DNA of 64,000 nucleotides from JAGVSZ01 sp035456405 (lineage in GTDB: Bacteria; Pseudomonadota; Gammaproteobacteria; Burkholderiales; SG8-39). The translations under genes and the position numbers were made by a program. The stretch spans positions 62,001-126,000 of the forward strand of contig DATIDG010000015.1 in the NCBI GenBank assembly GCA_035456405.1, written 5' to 3'. The stretch's first letter is position 1; the number at the start of each line of letters is the position of its first letter. This document shows positions 48,250 through 57,426 of this stretch, in pieces. The notes beneath the pieces were generated by a model. It was not told the origin of the DNA, did not search any database, and worked only from the letters and a program-made list of their open reading frames with translations.

Positions 48250-49514
48250 AAGGTCAGCCCGGCGCGAGCGCCCCGAAGCGACGCCGCTCGCGCCGCTTTC
48301 TTGCGCCGGCCGCGGTCCCCGCCGCGCGCCATGCGGCGGATCGTCCGCTGCTTCTGGCGGCGCCTCTCGCGCCAGAGGCGCGCGGTCTTGAGCGGCATCC
48401 ACACCCAGGCAGCGAATGCCAGCACAAAAGCGGTGGCGAACCACGGCCAATGCTCGCCGACGAAGCGTGCAAGCGCCCGTTGCAGGTAGGGTTCTGCCGC
48501 GTTCGGCGCCAGAATGTTCAACTCGGAGGCCGCGGCGTCGCCCGGCTGCGGCGGAAACGCCCTCGCACTCGCCACTTGCTGCAGCCAGGCAATCTGGCGG
48601 CTCTGTAGCTCGACCAGCTTTTGCAGTCCTTCGATGTTCTTCTCGAGCGCCGCGATGCGCTCGCGTGCTTCCGCGAACGCCAGATTAACTGCGGCAACGT
48701 CGTCCACGCTGCCGGAGCGCGTCCCGCCATCGGCACGGGACACCTTCAACCGGTCTCCCGGACCCGACCGCTCATGCGCCGGCTTCGCTGCGTCACGATG
48801 GGCTGCGACGGTCTGCCGCGCCTCCCCCGGCGCGACGGCCAGCACGACTGCCTCCTCGGGAACCGCGAGCACGCGCCCTGCCGGCAGTCGGTTCATGTTC
48901 GCTTTGAGGAACGCCCCTTCGTTAGCACGGTAGAACGCGACTAGCATCTGGTCGATCGTCGCGCCCGGCACCTTGTAAGCGTTCGCGATCGTCGCAAGTG
49001 TTTCGCCCAGTCGGACGTGGTGCCAACCCTCGGCCGCGGTCAGCGCAGTGGGTTCGCCCGGCAGGCCCAGGGGCTCGCTGGGCGCTGCGCCAGACCGTGA
49101 CGGCGGGACGCCCGGCAGATCGGGCGCCGGACGCGCCTCGCGCGTCCGGCGCTCCTCTAGCAGGAACGGATATTCGCGCAGCGACTGTCGCGACGACGAT
49201 GAGAGCTGCACGAGCAGGCTGAGGAACGGTTCCTCGACTGGCACCGCCGATGTCAGCACCACCACCGGCTTGCCCTTTTGCCCGCGCCCGATCGCCGCAC
49301 GGAGCGCACCCAGGATCGCCGGGGGCTCCAGCCCAGCACGCCAGAACTCGTCCGGCGTCCCCAGCCGCGCGGCTAACGTCGTCGCCTCGCCGACGTGCGT
49401 GTCGACGATGTCGATCTCGGCGCGCAGCGCCTCCCCGACCCCGGAGCGCACCGTGAGCCGGCCGAGGTCCGCCGCCGCGACCACAACGGGCACGGCGAGC
49501 ATGAGGGCGAGCAC
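48246..49514 (-). CDS. FimV-N-domain / LysM-like envelope protein
   Basis: About 422 residues: signal peptide (LALMLAVPVVVAAA), a FimV N-terminal domain (LGRLTVRSGVGEALRAEIDI), a LysM-like segment (HHVRLGETLATIANAYKVPG), a coiled coil (FAEARERIAALEKNIEGLQK), one membrane helix (WFATAFVLAFAAWVWM) and a basic tail. FimV proteins organise the cell pole for type IV pili. The annotated start GTG 49514 has no Shine-Dalgarno; an ATC at 49535 has GGAGA at ideal spacing and would give a better signal peptide (see findings). Confidence 0.8.
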   Translation of the reverse strand: MLALMLAVPVVVAAADLGRLTVRSGVGEALRAEIDIVDTHVGEATTLAARLGTPDEFWRAGLEPPAILGALRAAIGRGQKGKPVVVLTSAVPVEEPFLSLLVQLSSSSRQSLREYPFLLEERRTREARPAPDLPGVPPSRSGAAPSEPLGLPGEPTALTAAEGWHHVRLGETLATIANAYKVPGATIDQMLVAFYRANEGAFLKANMNRLPAGRVLAVPEEAVVLAVAPGEARQTVAAHRDAAKPAHERSGPGDRLKVSRADGGTRSGSVDDVAAVNLAFAEARERIAALEKNIEGLQKLVELQSRQIAWLQQVASARAFPPQPGDAAASELNILAPNAAEPYLQRALARFVGEHWPWFATAFVLAFAAWVWMPLKTARLWRERRRQKQRTIRRMARGGDRGRRKKAARAASLRGARAGLTF

Positions 49515-49716
49515 GCACAGAACGAGCCTGGAGATGGGCGTCTCCTATCGGGTTTGGGTGCACTGCTCCGTCCGCGGGGCGGCCCCGTTAGTATGCCACT
49601 TGCGTTGCGGAATGCGGGCGAATGCGGCCCGCTTCGGCTAGGTATCATCGCGACGGCCGCCATGGCGTCGCTGGCGTCAGATACTGTCACCCTTTCGACG
49701 TCGGGAGAGTCGGACG

Positions 49717-50430
49717 ATGCGCAACCGGTTCGCGCGCCGCGAGGACCTCGGCCTCACGCGGGCCGAGTTCCGGGTCCTGAAGCGGCTCGATACGCCGCAG
49801 AAGATCCAGTCCTACCTCAACGACATCCCGCAGAACTTCGAGCCCGACGGCCAGACGGCGCTTTCGGTGCGCGAGGTGCTCCGCCAACGGCGCTCGCACT
49901 GCATCGAGGGCGCGATGGTGGCAGCGGCTGCGCTGTGGGTGCACGGCGAGCGGCCGCTGCTGCTCGACCTCTCGGCGGTGAACGACTACGACCACGTCGT
50001 CGCGCTGTTCCGGCGCAACGGGTGCTGGGGCGCGATCTCGAAGACCAACCACTACGCGCTGCGCTACCGCGACCCGGTCTATCGCACCTTGCGCGAGCTC
50101 GCGCTCAGCTACTTCCACGAGTATGCCAACCGGCGCGGGCACAAGACGCTGCGCCGCTACTCGCGGCCGCTCGACCTGCGGAGGGTCGACCCCGGGATCT
50201 GGGCGACGAACGGCAAGAACTGCTGGGAGGTCGCCGAGCGCCTCGAGGCGCTTCCGCACTACCCCCTGCTCACCGCGCGCCAGGTGCGCGCCCTGCGCCG
50301 GCGCGACGACGTCGAGCGCCGCGCCTACGACGTGCGCCACTACCCCCCGCCGCCGCGCGTGCGCCGCCGCTGGGCCGAGAAGGCGGCGCAGAAGCGCGCG
50401 TGGCGGGAGCGCAGGAAGCTCGCGCGATGA
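49717..50430 (+). CDS. Transglutaminase-like cysteine protein
   Basis: A 237-residue protein with RRSHCIEGAMVAAAAL (candidate nucleophile Cys) and NDYDHVVALFR (candidate His), then GCWGAISKTNHYALRYRDPV. The order Cys ... His/Asp resembles bacterial transglutaminase-like proteases. The C-terminus is strongly basic. A GGGAGAG precedes the ATG. The substrate is unknown. It overlaps the VOC gene by ATGA. Confidence 0.72.
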   Translation: MRNRFARREDLGLTRAEFRVLKRLDTPQKIQSYLNDIPQNFEPDGQTALSVREVLRQRRSHCIEGAMVAAAALWVHGERPLLLDLSAVNDYDHVVALFRRNGCWGAISKTNHYALRYRDPVYRTLRELALSYFHEYANRRGHKTLRRYSRPLDLRRVDPGIWATNGKNCWEVAERLEALPHYPLLTARQVRALRRRDDVERRAYDVRHYPPPPRVRRRWAEKAAQKRAWRERRKLAR

Positions 50431-50834
50431 TCCGCGTCGTCGACATCGACCACGTCGTTCTCCGCGTCGTCGACCTCGAGCGGATGATCGGCTTCTATCG
50501 CGACGTCCTCGGCTGCGCGCTTGAATGGCGCCGCGATGACCTCGGGCTGGTGCACATGCGCGCGGGCCGGGCGATGATCGATCTTGTCCCGGTGGACGGG
50601 AAGCTCGGCCGGCGGGGCGGCGCGCCGCCCGGCAAGGAAGGACGCAACATGGATCACGTGTGCCTGCGCGTCGCGCCGTTCGACCAGGCCGCGATCGTGG
50701 CCCATCTGCAGGCATGCGGCGTGCGGGTCGGCGAGATCCGCCCGCGCTTCGGGGCGGAAGGGGAAGGGATCTCGATCTACCTCTGGGATCCCGAGGACAA
50801 CCTCGTGGAGCTGAAGGGCGCCGCGCAGGGCTGA
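50427..50834 (+). CDS. VOC-family (glyoxalase-like) protein
   Basis: A 135-residue vicinal oxygen chelate protein with two beta-alpha-beta-beta-beta units. Candidate metal ligands are in IDHVVLRV, MDHVCLRV and the final glutamate of NLVELKG. The closest general type is the virulence-linked/fosfomycin-like VOC group, but no specific reaction can be assigned. It is translationally coupled to the transglutaminase-like gene. Confidence 0.86.
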   Translation: MIRVVDIDHVVLRVVDLERMIGFYRDVLGCALEWRRDDLGLVHMRAGRAMIDLVPVDGKLGRRGGAPPGKEGRNMDHVCLRVAPFDQAAIVAHLQACGVRVGEIRPRFGAEGEGISIYLWDPEDNLVELKGAAQG

Positions 50835-50844
50835 CGCTGCCGCG

Positions 50845-51567
50845 TTACTTCGCGGTGCCCCCCACCTGACGCTGCAGCGCCTCGATTTCGCGGTTCCGCG
50901 CGTCGATTCTCTCCTGCAGCTCGCGCATCGTGCGCTCCAGGTCCTTGACCCGGTCTTGTGCCGACGCGACGTCACGCTCGGTCGGGCCGGCGGACGCGCG
51001 GGGCCGCGCGACGACCTTCTCTTTCGGCTGGGCGGCGACTTTCTCTATCGGTTTCGCTGCGGGCTTCGGCTTCGCCGCGACTTTCGGCGCAGGCGGGGCT
51101 GACGGTGCTCCCGCTTGCAGCTCAGGGACCGGCGCGTCGGCCTTGGCGACCGACCGCTCGGGCGGATCGACGTTGAAGGAGTACTGCCGAACCATCCGCC
51201 CGCCGTTCCACGCGAGCTCGATGATCATGTTGACCGCGGGCCGCTCGAGAGGCACGGTGGATCTGAGCCGCACCATCGGGCGGCCGTCGCTGCCACGCTC
51301 AACCGCGGCGCGCACGACTTCGAGCGGGGGCGAGGGCGTGACGCCGAAGCGCTCGAAGACCCCGATCGGGACGATCTGCGCGGACAGGGAGTCGCTCGCC
51401 TCTGCGGGGACCGCGGTGATCTCGATCGCCGCGTCGAGCGGCTCGCGAAGCCGGGAGAGCAGTGCAAGCCGGCCGAGGTTCTGGGCCGGCGCCGCGAGCG
51501 GGGCGAGGACGAGCGCGGCGGCCGCGGCTGCGAGGGTAATGCGGAGAGCTCGACCCGCCCGACTCAT
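50845..51567 (-). CDS. Second FimV-N-domain protein
   Basis: A 240-residue exported protein: signal peptide (LAAAAAALVLAPLAAPA), the FimV N-domain (LGRLALLSRLREPLDAAIEI, PLEVVRAAVERGSDGRPMVR), a Pro/Ala/Lys spacer and a C-terminal coiled coil (LERTMRELQERIDARNREIE). It lacks the LysM and membrane parts of the larger protein at 48246. The two lie 1.3 kb apart on the same strand, flanking the transglutaminase/VOC pair. Confidence 0.8.
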   Translation of the reverse strand: MSRAGRALRITLAAAAAALVLAPLAAPAQNLGRLALLSRLREPLDAAIEITAVPAEASDSLSAQIVPIGVFERFGVTPSPPLEVVRAAVERGSDGRPMVRLRSTVPLERPAVNMIIELAWNGGRMVRQYSFNVDPPERSVAKADAPVPELQAGAPSAPPAPKVAAKPKPAAKPIEKVAAQPKEKVVARPRASAGPTERDVASAQDRVKDLERTMRELQERIDARNREIEALQRQVGGTAK

Positions 51568-51577
51568 GTCGAGGCGA

Positions 51578-51859
51578 TTATTTCAGAACCCCCGCCCCCT
51601 GGTCACGAAAAAATGCACCAAACGCGGCAACCGCCCGGTCGACGTCGGCGGCGCCCACGTCGAGGTTCGCCTGCGTCAACGAGGGAAAGAAGAGCGCCGC
51701 CTCGAATCCGAAGAGCGCGGCCGCGCGCTCCTGCAAGCGGTTCACCGTCGGGTCGTCGCCGAACGCGTCGTCGCCGACGTCGGCCGCGACCATTGCGGCG
51801 CGCATCGCCGGCGAGGGCCTCGTCACGGTGTCGCTGCGCAGGTCGATCAACTCGGCCAT
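51578..51859 (-). pseudogene. Threonine aldolase with internal deletion
   Basis: A 93-residue in-frame remnant. Residues 1-60 are the N-terminus of low-specificity L-threonine aldolase (ELIDLRSDTVTRPSPAMRAA, GDDAFGDDPTVNRLQE). Residues 67-93 are its C-terminus (DVGAADVDRAVAAFGAFF). About 240 middle residues, including the PLP lysine, are missing. A good Shine-Dalgarno (AAGGAG) persists. It cannot be an active aldolase. Confidence 0.75.
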
Positions 51860-51919
51860 TGCGGCTCCTTCCGCTCCAGCCTCGCTCGGCGGCAAGGGTA
51901 CCGCATTACCTGCGAGCGG

Positions 51920-52792
51920 CTAACGCTTTCCGGTGACCTGAAAGAGCATGACGGCCGCCACGACCACGACCGCGCCGAGGATCTGCGTGGCGGTGAGGGC
52001 CTCGCCCAGGGCTGCCCAGGCGATCGCGGCGACGACCACCGGCTCGAGGTTGAGGACGATTGCCGTCTGCACAGGGCCGAGCAGTGGCAGGAGCAGGAAC
52101 AGGCCGATGATCCCCGCGGCATAGAAAGCCGCGAGTCCGGCGAGCCCGAAAGCCCCCGCGCCGGTGTCCGGAATACTGACGTCCGCGCTCACGCCCGCGG
52201 CCGCAACGAAGAGCGCCGCCGCCGTCGCCAGCATGTAGAAGGTGCGCAGCGGCGCGCCTAGGCCGGGCGCGAGGCGCTGCGTCAGCACCACCGCCCCGGT
52301 GAACGTCAGCGACGCACCCAGCGCCGCCGCGACGCCGAGCGGATTCACCGGCTGCGCGCTCACGCCGAGCACCAGCGCGAGGCCGACGAACGCGGCGAGG
52401 AGCGTGGCGGCAAGGCGCCAGGAGAACCGCTCGTCGCCGAGCAGGATCGACGCGAGTCCAGTGAAGAACGGATAGGTGTAGAACACGAGCAGCGCGATCG
52501 TCACCGGCAGCAACGCGACGGCGACCTGAATCGTCACCGTCTGCGCGGCGATGAACAGGCCGAGCACGAGCGTGCCCTTGAACTCGCGCGGAAGTGGCAG
52601 TACGGCCGTGCCGCGCACTCGCAGCAGCGCGAGGAGCAGCGCCGCGGCGAGGAACGAGCGGACGGTCGCGGCCGTCAGCACGTTCACGCCGTTGGCGAAC
52701 GCGAATCGGGCGCAGACGTGGCCGGCGCCGAGGATCACCGCGACGCCGAACAGGCCGAGGACAGGAAGGACGGCGCGGGAGCGGACGGACAC
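51920..52792 (-). CDS. EamA/DMT-family transporter
   Basis: A 290-residue, ten-helix transporter with two EamA repeats (FGVAVILGAGHVCARFAFAN near the start; AIVLNLEPVVVAAIAWAALG near the end). Family members export amino acids or metabolites. The start is GTG 52792 without a clear Shine-Dalgarno. The substrate is unknown. Confidence 0.87.
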   Translation of the reverse strand: MSVRSRAVLPVLGLFGVAVILGAGHVCARFAFANGVNVLTAATVRSFLAAALLLALLRVRGTAVLPLPREFKGTLVLGLFIAAQTVTIQVAVALLPVTIALLVFYTYPFFTGLASILLGDERFSWRLAATLLAAFVGLALVLGVSAQPVNPLGVAAALGASLTFTGAVVLTQRLAPGLGAPLRTFYMLATAAALFVAAAGVSADVSIPDTGAGAFGLAGLAAFYAAGIIGLFLLLPLLGPVQTAIVLNLEPVVVAAIAWAALGEALTATQILGAVVVVAAVMLFQVTGKR

Positions 52793-52876
52793 GAAGCGCG
52801 GGGCGGCGGCGGAAGCGCGCGATTATTCGCGCCGGCCACGCGAAGTCAAGAGCACGGGCGCCGAGAACGCCCGCGG

Positions 52877-53440
52877 CTATGCCTTTGCGTCCTTGGGAAT
52901 GAACCGCAGCGCGACGCCGTTGTTGCACCAGCGTTTGCCGGTCGGCCGCGGGCCGTCGTCGAAGACGTGCCCGTGGTGGCCGCCGCAGCGAACGCAGTGA
53001 TACTCGGTGCGCGGCAGGATGAGCTTGTAGTCGGTCTTGGTCGCGAACACGCCGGGAATGGTGGTGAAGAAGCTCGGCCAGCCGGTGTGGCTCTCGTACT
53101 TCATTGCGGAGGTGAAGACCGGCAGCCCGCAGCCGGCGCACGCGAAGACGCCCGGACGCGCCTCGCTGTTGAGCGGGCTGGTGCCCGCGGCTTCCGTGCC
53201 TTCGTCCCGCAGGACGTAGAACTGCGCCCGGTCGAGGCGCTTGCGCCACTCGTCATTCGAGAGCTTGAGCGGCTCGGTGGGCGCCGGGACCACCGTCCCC
53301 GGCGCGAGCAGCTCGCGCCATCCCTGCTGCAGCGCTTCGACCGCCTTCATGTTGGGCGGAAGTGCCTTCTGCGCGCGCGCGGGCAGCGCCGCCGCGAGAC
53401 CCGCCGCCAGGATGCCCTGCAATGCACCACGTCGCTTCAT
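52877..53440 (-). CDS. msrB: Exported peptide-methionine (R)-S-oxide reductase MsrB
   Basis: A 187-residue enzyme that repairs methionine sulfoxide. It has a signal peptide with a double arginine (MKRRGALQGILAAGLAAALP), two CxxC zinc pairs (CAGC, CVRC), the SHTGWPSF motif and the catalytic cysteine in RWCNNGVALRF. Export makes it a periplasmic quality-control enzyme. GGAGG precedes the ATG. Confidence 0.92.
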   Translation of the reverse strand: MKRRGALQGILAAGLAAALPARAQKALPPNMKAVEALQQGWRELLAPGTVVPAPTEPLKLSNDEWRKRLDRAQFYVLRDEGTEAAGTSPLNSEARPGVFACAGCGLPVFTSAMKYESHTGWPSFFTTIPGVFATKTDYKLILPRTEYHCVRCGGHHGHVFDDGPRPTGKRWCNNGVALRFIPKDAKA

Positions 53441-53607
53441 GGTCGTGCCTCCAGGTGTCGTGATCCTCTGACCGCATCGCGCAACGTGAATTCCGTTGCG
53501 GCGGGCGCCACGCAGCGAGTCCTGCGCGACCGCCCGGCAATGGCCGCGGGGCTAGAATGTCCGCAGGAGGGTGCAGCAGCGCCCGGACATTCTGGATGAC
53601 GATCGAC

Positions 53608-53898
53608 ATGAGCACCAGCCAACCCGGCAAGCAGGCAGGCATCGACCTGGAGGAAGTGTCGCGGCTCGTCGCCGCGCTGGAGCGCGATCTCGAGAAGGTC
53701 CGCGCCGGCGCGGCAGACATCGACACCCTGCGGGGCGAGGTGGCGCAGCTCCGCGAGGCGCTCGCGTCCCCCGCGCCCGCCCCGGGCGCGGTCCACGAGG
53801 GGCTGCACGGCGTCCGCGCGCTGCTCCAGAAGGCCGAGGACGAGTTGCTCGCCGACGCGGACTACGTGACGCGCATCGGGCGGATGCTCGGCATGTAG
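53608..53898 (+). CDS. Coiled-coil protein of unknown function
   Basis: A 96-residue protein with a predicted coiled coil (LEEVSRLVAALERDLEKVRA, DIDTLRGEVAQLREAL) and a conserved-looking C-terminus (DADYVTRIGRMLGM). It has no signal peptide. An in-frame ATG at 53596 is an alternative start. Similar short proteins occur in Burkholderiales without known role. It is convergent with aceE, with 8 bases between. Confidence 0.65.
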   Translation: MSTSQPGKQAGIDLEEVSRLVAALERDLEKVRAGAADIDTLRGEVAQLREALASPAPAPGAVHEGLHGVRALLQKAEDELLADADYVTRIGRMLGM

Positions 53899-53906
53899 CG
53901 CCGCGT

Positions 53907-56528
53907 TCAGGTGAGCGCCCGCAGCGCCGCGGCAACAACCGCGTCGCGATCCACCGCAAAGAACGCGCGCAGGCTCTTGCGCGTGTCGCTGCGCCCGAAG
54001 CCGTCGGTGCCGAGCCCGACGAACCGTCGGCCCTGCGGCACGAACGGGCGGACCAGATCCACGAGCGCACTCACATAGTCGCTCGCGGCAACGATCGGCC
54101 CCTCGGTCCCTGCGAGACACTGCGCCACCCAGCTCGGTCCTGCCTCGCCGCCGCGCGCCTCGCGTACCGCGGCGGACGGATCGCCGCTCACCATCAATCC
54201 GTTCCAGCGCAGCTCGGTCCAGCTGGTCACGCTCCACACGTCGGCGGCAATGCCGTGATCGCGCTCCAGCGCCTCCGCGGCCGCGAGCACCTCGTGCAGG
54301 ATCGCTCCCGACCCGAGCAGTTGGACGCGTTTTCCCGCCTCCCGCCGCGGCGACGGCCGCAGCAGATACATCCCGCGGCGAATGTCTTCCTCCGCCCCTG
54401 CGGGCATTTCGGGATGGACGTAGTTTTCGTTCATCACCGTCACGTAGTAGAAAACGTCTTCCTGGTCCTCGACCATGCGCCGCATGCCGTCCTGGACGAT
54501 CACGACGAGCTCGTGCTTGAAGGCCGGGTCGTAGGCGCGGCAGGTCGGGATGGTGGACGCGAGGAGATGGCTCGTGCCGTCCTGGTGCTGCAGGCCCTCG
54601 CCGGAGAGGGTGGTGCGCCCGGCCGTCGCGCCGAGCAGGAAGCCGCGCGCGCGCGAATCGGCCGCGGCCCACGCCAGGTCGCCGATGCGCTGGAAGCCGA
54701 ACATCGAATAGAAGATGTAGAAGGGGAGCATCGGCGTGCCGTGCGCGCTGTAGCTCGTCGCGGCGGCGAGCCAGGAGGAGATCGCGCCGGCCTCGGTGAT
54801 CCCCTCCTCGAGGATCTGGCCGTCCTTCGCCTCCTTGTAGTACAGCAGCTCGTCGCGATCCTCCGGCTCGTAGAGCTGCCCGACCGACGAGTAGATGCCG
54901 ACCTGGCGGAACAGGTTCTGCATGCCGAACGTGCGCGCCTCGTCGGCGACGATCGGCACGATGTGCTTGCCGATGTCCGCATCGCGCAGGAGCTGGCCGA
55001 GCATCTGCACGAACACCATGGTGGTGGACTTCTCCCGGCCGTCGGCGCCGGCGAGAAGGCTTGCGAATGCGTGGAGCTTCGGCACCTGGAGGCGCGGCGC
55101 CGCCGCCGACCGTGCCGGCAAATAGCCGCCGAGCGCCTGGCGGCGCGCGTGCAGGTACCTCATCTCGGGCGAGTCCTCGGCCGGCCTGTGGAAGCGGAGA
55201 CGCTCGACATCGTCGTCCGAGAGCGGCAGCGCGAAGCGGTCGCGGAAGCTCTTCAGCGCCTCGTCGTCGAGCTTCTTCTGCTGGTGGGTGGTCATCTTGC
55301 CCTGCCCCCAGTGGCCCATCCCGTAGCCCTTCTTGGTCTGCGCGAGGACGACCGTCGGCTGGCCGCGGTGCTTCGCCGCGGTGTGATACGCGGCGTAGAT
55401 CTTCACCGGGTCGTGGCCGCCGCGGCGCAGCCGGTCGATGTCCTCGTCGGACATGTCGGCGACGAGCGCCTGCAGCTCGGGGTACTTGTTGAAGAAGTGC
55501 TCGCGGTTGAACCGGCCGTCGGTCGCGGCGTACTTCTGGAACTCGCCGTCCACCGTTTCGTGGAGCCGGCGCAGGATCACTTCGTCGTGATCGCGCGCGA
55601 AGAGCCGGTCCCAGTCCGAGCCCCAGAGGAGCTTGACGACGTTCCAGCCCGCCCCGGCGAAGAGCCCCTCGAGCTCCTGGATGATCGACCCGTTGCCGCG
55701 CACCGGGCCGTCGAGCCGCTGCAGGTTGCAGTTGACGACGAAGACGAGGTTGTCGAGCCCCTCGCGCGCCGCGAGCGACAGGCCGGCGAGCGATTCCGGT
55801 TCGTCCATCTCGCCGTCGCCGACGAAGCACCAGACCTTGCGGCCCGCGGTCGCGAGCAGCGCGCGGTTCTCGAGGTAGCGCATGAAGCGCGCCTGGTAGA
55901 TGGCGTTGATCGCCCCGAGCCCCATCGAGCCGGTCGGGAACTGCCAGAAGCCGGGCATCAACCAGGGATGGCAGTACGAGGACAGACCGCCGCCGCCGAC
56001 TTCGCGCCGGTAGCGGTCGAGGTTCGCCTCGGTGAGCCGTCCCTCGAGAAACGCGCGCGAGTACACGCCGGGCGCGGAGTGCGGCTGGACGTACACCAGG
56101 TCGCCGCTCTGGCCCGCGCGGAAGAAGTGGTTGAAGCCGACCTCGAAGAGGTCCGCGGCCGACGCGTAGCTCGAGATGTGGCCGCCGAGCTCGGCGTGCG
56201 CCCGGTTCGCGCGCACGACCATCGCGAGCGCATTCCAGCGGATGATCGACGCGAGTCGGTGCTCGATCTCCAGGTTGCCGGGGAACTGCGGCTGGTCCGC
56301 GAGCCCGATCGTGTTGCAGTAGGGCGTGTTGAGCACCGGCGGCATGCGGACGCGCTTCGCCCGCGCGCGGTCGAGGAGCCTGCGCAGCAGGAACGTCGCG
56401 CGCTCGGCGCCCTCGTTCTCGACCAGCGCGTCGAATGCATCGAGCCACTCGCGCGTCTCGGCCGGGTCGAGATCGGGCGCATCGACGCGCCAGTAGCCGG
56501 AGAACGGGGAATCGGAGAGGTCGGTCAT
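53907..56528 (-). CDS. aceE: Pyruvate dehydrogenase E1 component (homodimeric)
   Basis: An 873-residue thiamine-diphosphate enzyme that decarboxylates pyruvate and acetylates E2. The ThDP motif is GDGEMDEPESLAGLSLAARE ... NCN. HPWLMPGFWQFPTGSMGLG and GISEAG-like EEGITEAGAISSWLAA are typical of AceE. The length is normal. Neither aceF nor lpd is adjacent, so the complex genes are dispersed or this is a second copy. A 1,425-codon open frame on the same strand in another frame is a GC artefact. Confidence 0.95.
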   Translation of the reverse strand: MTDLSDSPFSGYWRVDAPDLDPAETREWLDAFDALVENEGAERATFLLRRLLDRARAKRVRMPPVLNTPYCNTIGLADQPQFPGNLEIEHRLASIIRWNALAMVVRANRAHAELGGHISSYASAADLFEVGFNHFFRAGQSGDLVYVQPHSAPGVYSRAFLEGRLTEANLDRYRREVGGGGLSSYCHPWLMPGFWQFPTGSMGLGAINAIYQARFMRYLENRALLATAGRKVWCFVGDGEMDEPESLAGLSLAAREGLDNLVFVVNCNLQRLDGPVRGNGSIIQELEGLFAGAGWNVVKLLWGSDWDRLFARDHDEVILRRLHETVDGEFQKYAATDGRFNREHFFNKYPELQALVADMSDEDIDRLRRGGHDPVKIYAAYHTAAKHRGQPTVVLAQTKKGYGMGHWGQGKMTTHQQKKLDDEALKSFRDRFALPLSDDDVERLRFHRPAEDSPEMRYLHARRQALGGYLPARSAAAPRLQVPKLHAFASLLAGADGREKSTTMVFVQMLGQLLRDADIGKHIVPIVADEARTFGMQNLFRQVGIYSSVGQLYEPEDRDELLYYKEAKDGQILEEGITEAGAISSWLAAATSYSAHGTPMLPFYIFYSMFGFQRIGDLAWAAADSRARGFLLGATAGRTTLSGEGLQHQDGTSHLLASTIPTCRAYDPAFKHELVVIVQDGMRRMVEDQEDVFYYVTVMNENYVHPEMPAGAEEDIRRGMYLLRPSPRREAGKRVQLLGSGAILHEVLAAAEALERDHGIAADVWSVTSWTELRWNGLMVSGDPSAAVREARGGEAGPSWVAQCLAGTEGPIVAASDYVSALVDLVRPFVPQGRRFVGLGTDGFGRSDTRKSLRAFFAVDRDAVVAAALRALT

Positions 56529-56697
56529 GGCGGAACCCTCGGGCCAGTCGGGGGATGGTACCCGCCTTCGCCGAGCGGGAGGATTCGTCGGCGCCTCTGA
56601 TGCCGGTCCCTACGTGCGGCGATGCCGCCGGTTGGCCCGGTGCTTGCGGCGATCGCGCGTGAGGCATATGGTGGGCGCTCAGCACACGGAGGCCGCC

Positions 56698-57222
56698 ATG
56701 CGCGCGTTGTCGATCCTGCTCGCGGCCCTGCCGCTGTCCGCCCTCGGGCAGGGCGCCATCCCGCAGACGGCAATCCCCCAGACGGTCGTCCCGGGTGCGG
56801 GGGCGCCAGCGGGATCGGCCGGCTACGGGCCGACGGTCGTCGCGCCGGTGCAGGGCGGCGGGGGCGTGATCCTGACGCCCGGCTATCCGCCCGGCTACGT
56901 GGCCCCGATCGGTCCGGGGGGGACCGGCGCGATCATTGCACCCGGTTACTCGCCGACCTATGTCGTGCCGAGCCAAGGCGGCGGGACGGCGGTCATCACG
57001 CCTGGCCAGGGCACCACCGTCATCCGGCGCAACCCCACGGGCGGGACGACGATCGTCGGTCCCGATCAGCCCACCACGATCATCAACCCGATCCCCGGCG
57101 GCCGCGGCGGTGCCACGATCATCGGCCCTGCCGGCGCGCCGGGCTACGTCGTCCCGACGCCGCAGGGCACCTACGTCCAGCCTTCGGGCGAGACACCGCC
57201 GACCTACATCTACCGGCCCTGA
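56698..57222 (+). CDS. Secreted Gly/Pro-rich repeat protein
   Basis: A 174-residue protein with a signal peptide (MRALSILLAALPLSALG) and a body of loosely repeated Pro-Gly-Tyr units with valine/isoleucine runs (TPGYPPGYVAPIGPGG, APGYSPTYVVPSQGGG). It looks like an extended or fibrous extracytoplasmic protein. GGAGG lies 7 bases before the ATG. Homology is not recognised. It precedes the CsgG-like/kinase block on the same strand. Confidence 0.65.
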   Translation: MRALSILLAALPLSALGQGAIPQTAIPQTVVPGAGAPAGSAGYGPTVVAPVQGGGGVILTPGYPPGYVAPIGPGGTGAIIAPGYSPTYVVPSQGGGTAVITPGQGTTVIRRNPTGGTTIVGPDQPTTIINPIPGGRGGATIIGPAGAPGYVVPTPQGTYVQPSGETPPTYIYRP

Positions 57223-57426
57223 GTTGTCGGCTCTCCGACGTGCCAGCCGGGATCGCGGCCGTGCACACTTGTTTACAGTTTGCCGCCTAGCGCCCCGCGG
57301 GATTCCTCGCCAGACTTCGAGACGGCCCCGGCCCGGCGACGCATCGGTCGAACGTGCTAGGACCAGGAGGCGATAGAAGCGCAGGAGCCGATGCAATAGA
57401 GTGGCCATCCGGCGGAGAAAAATCCG

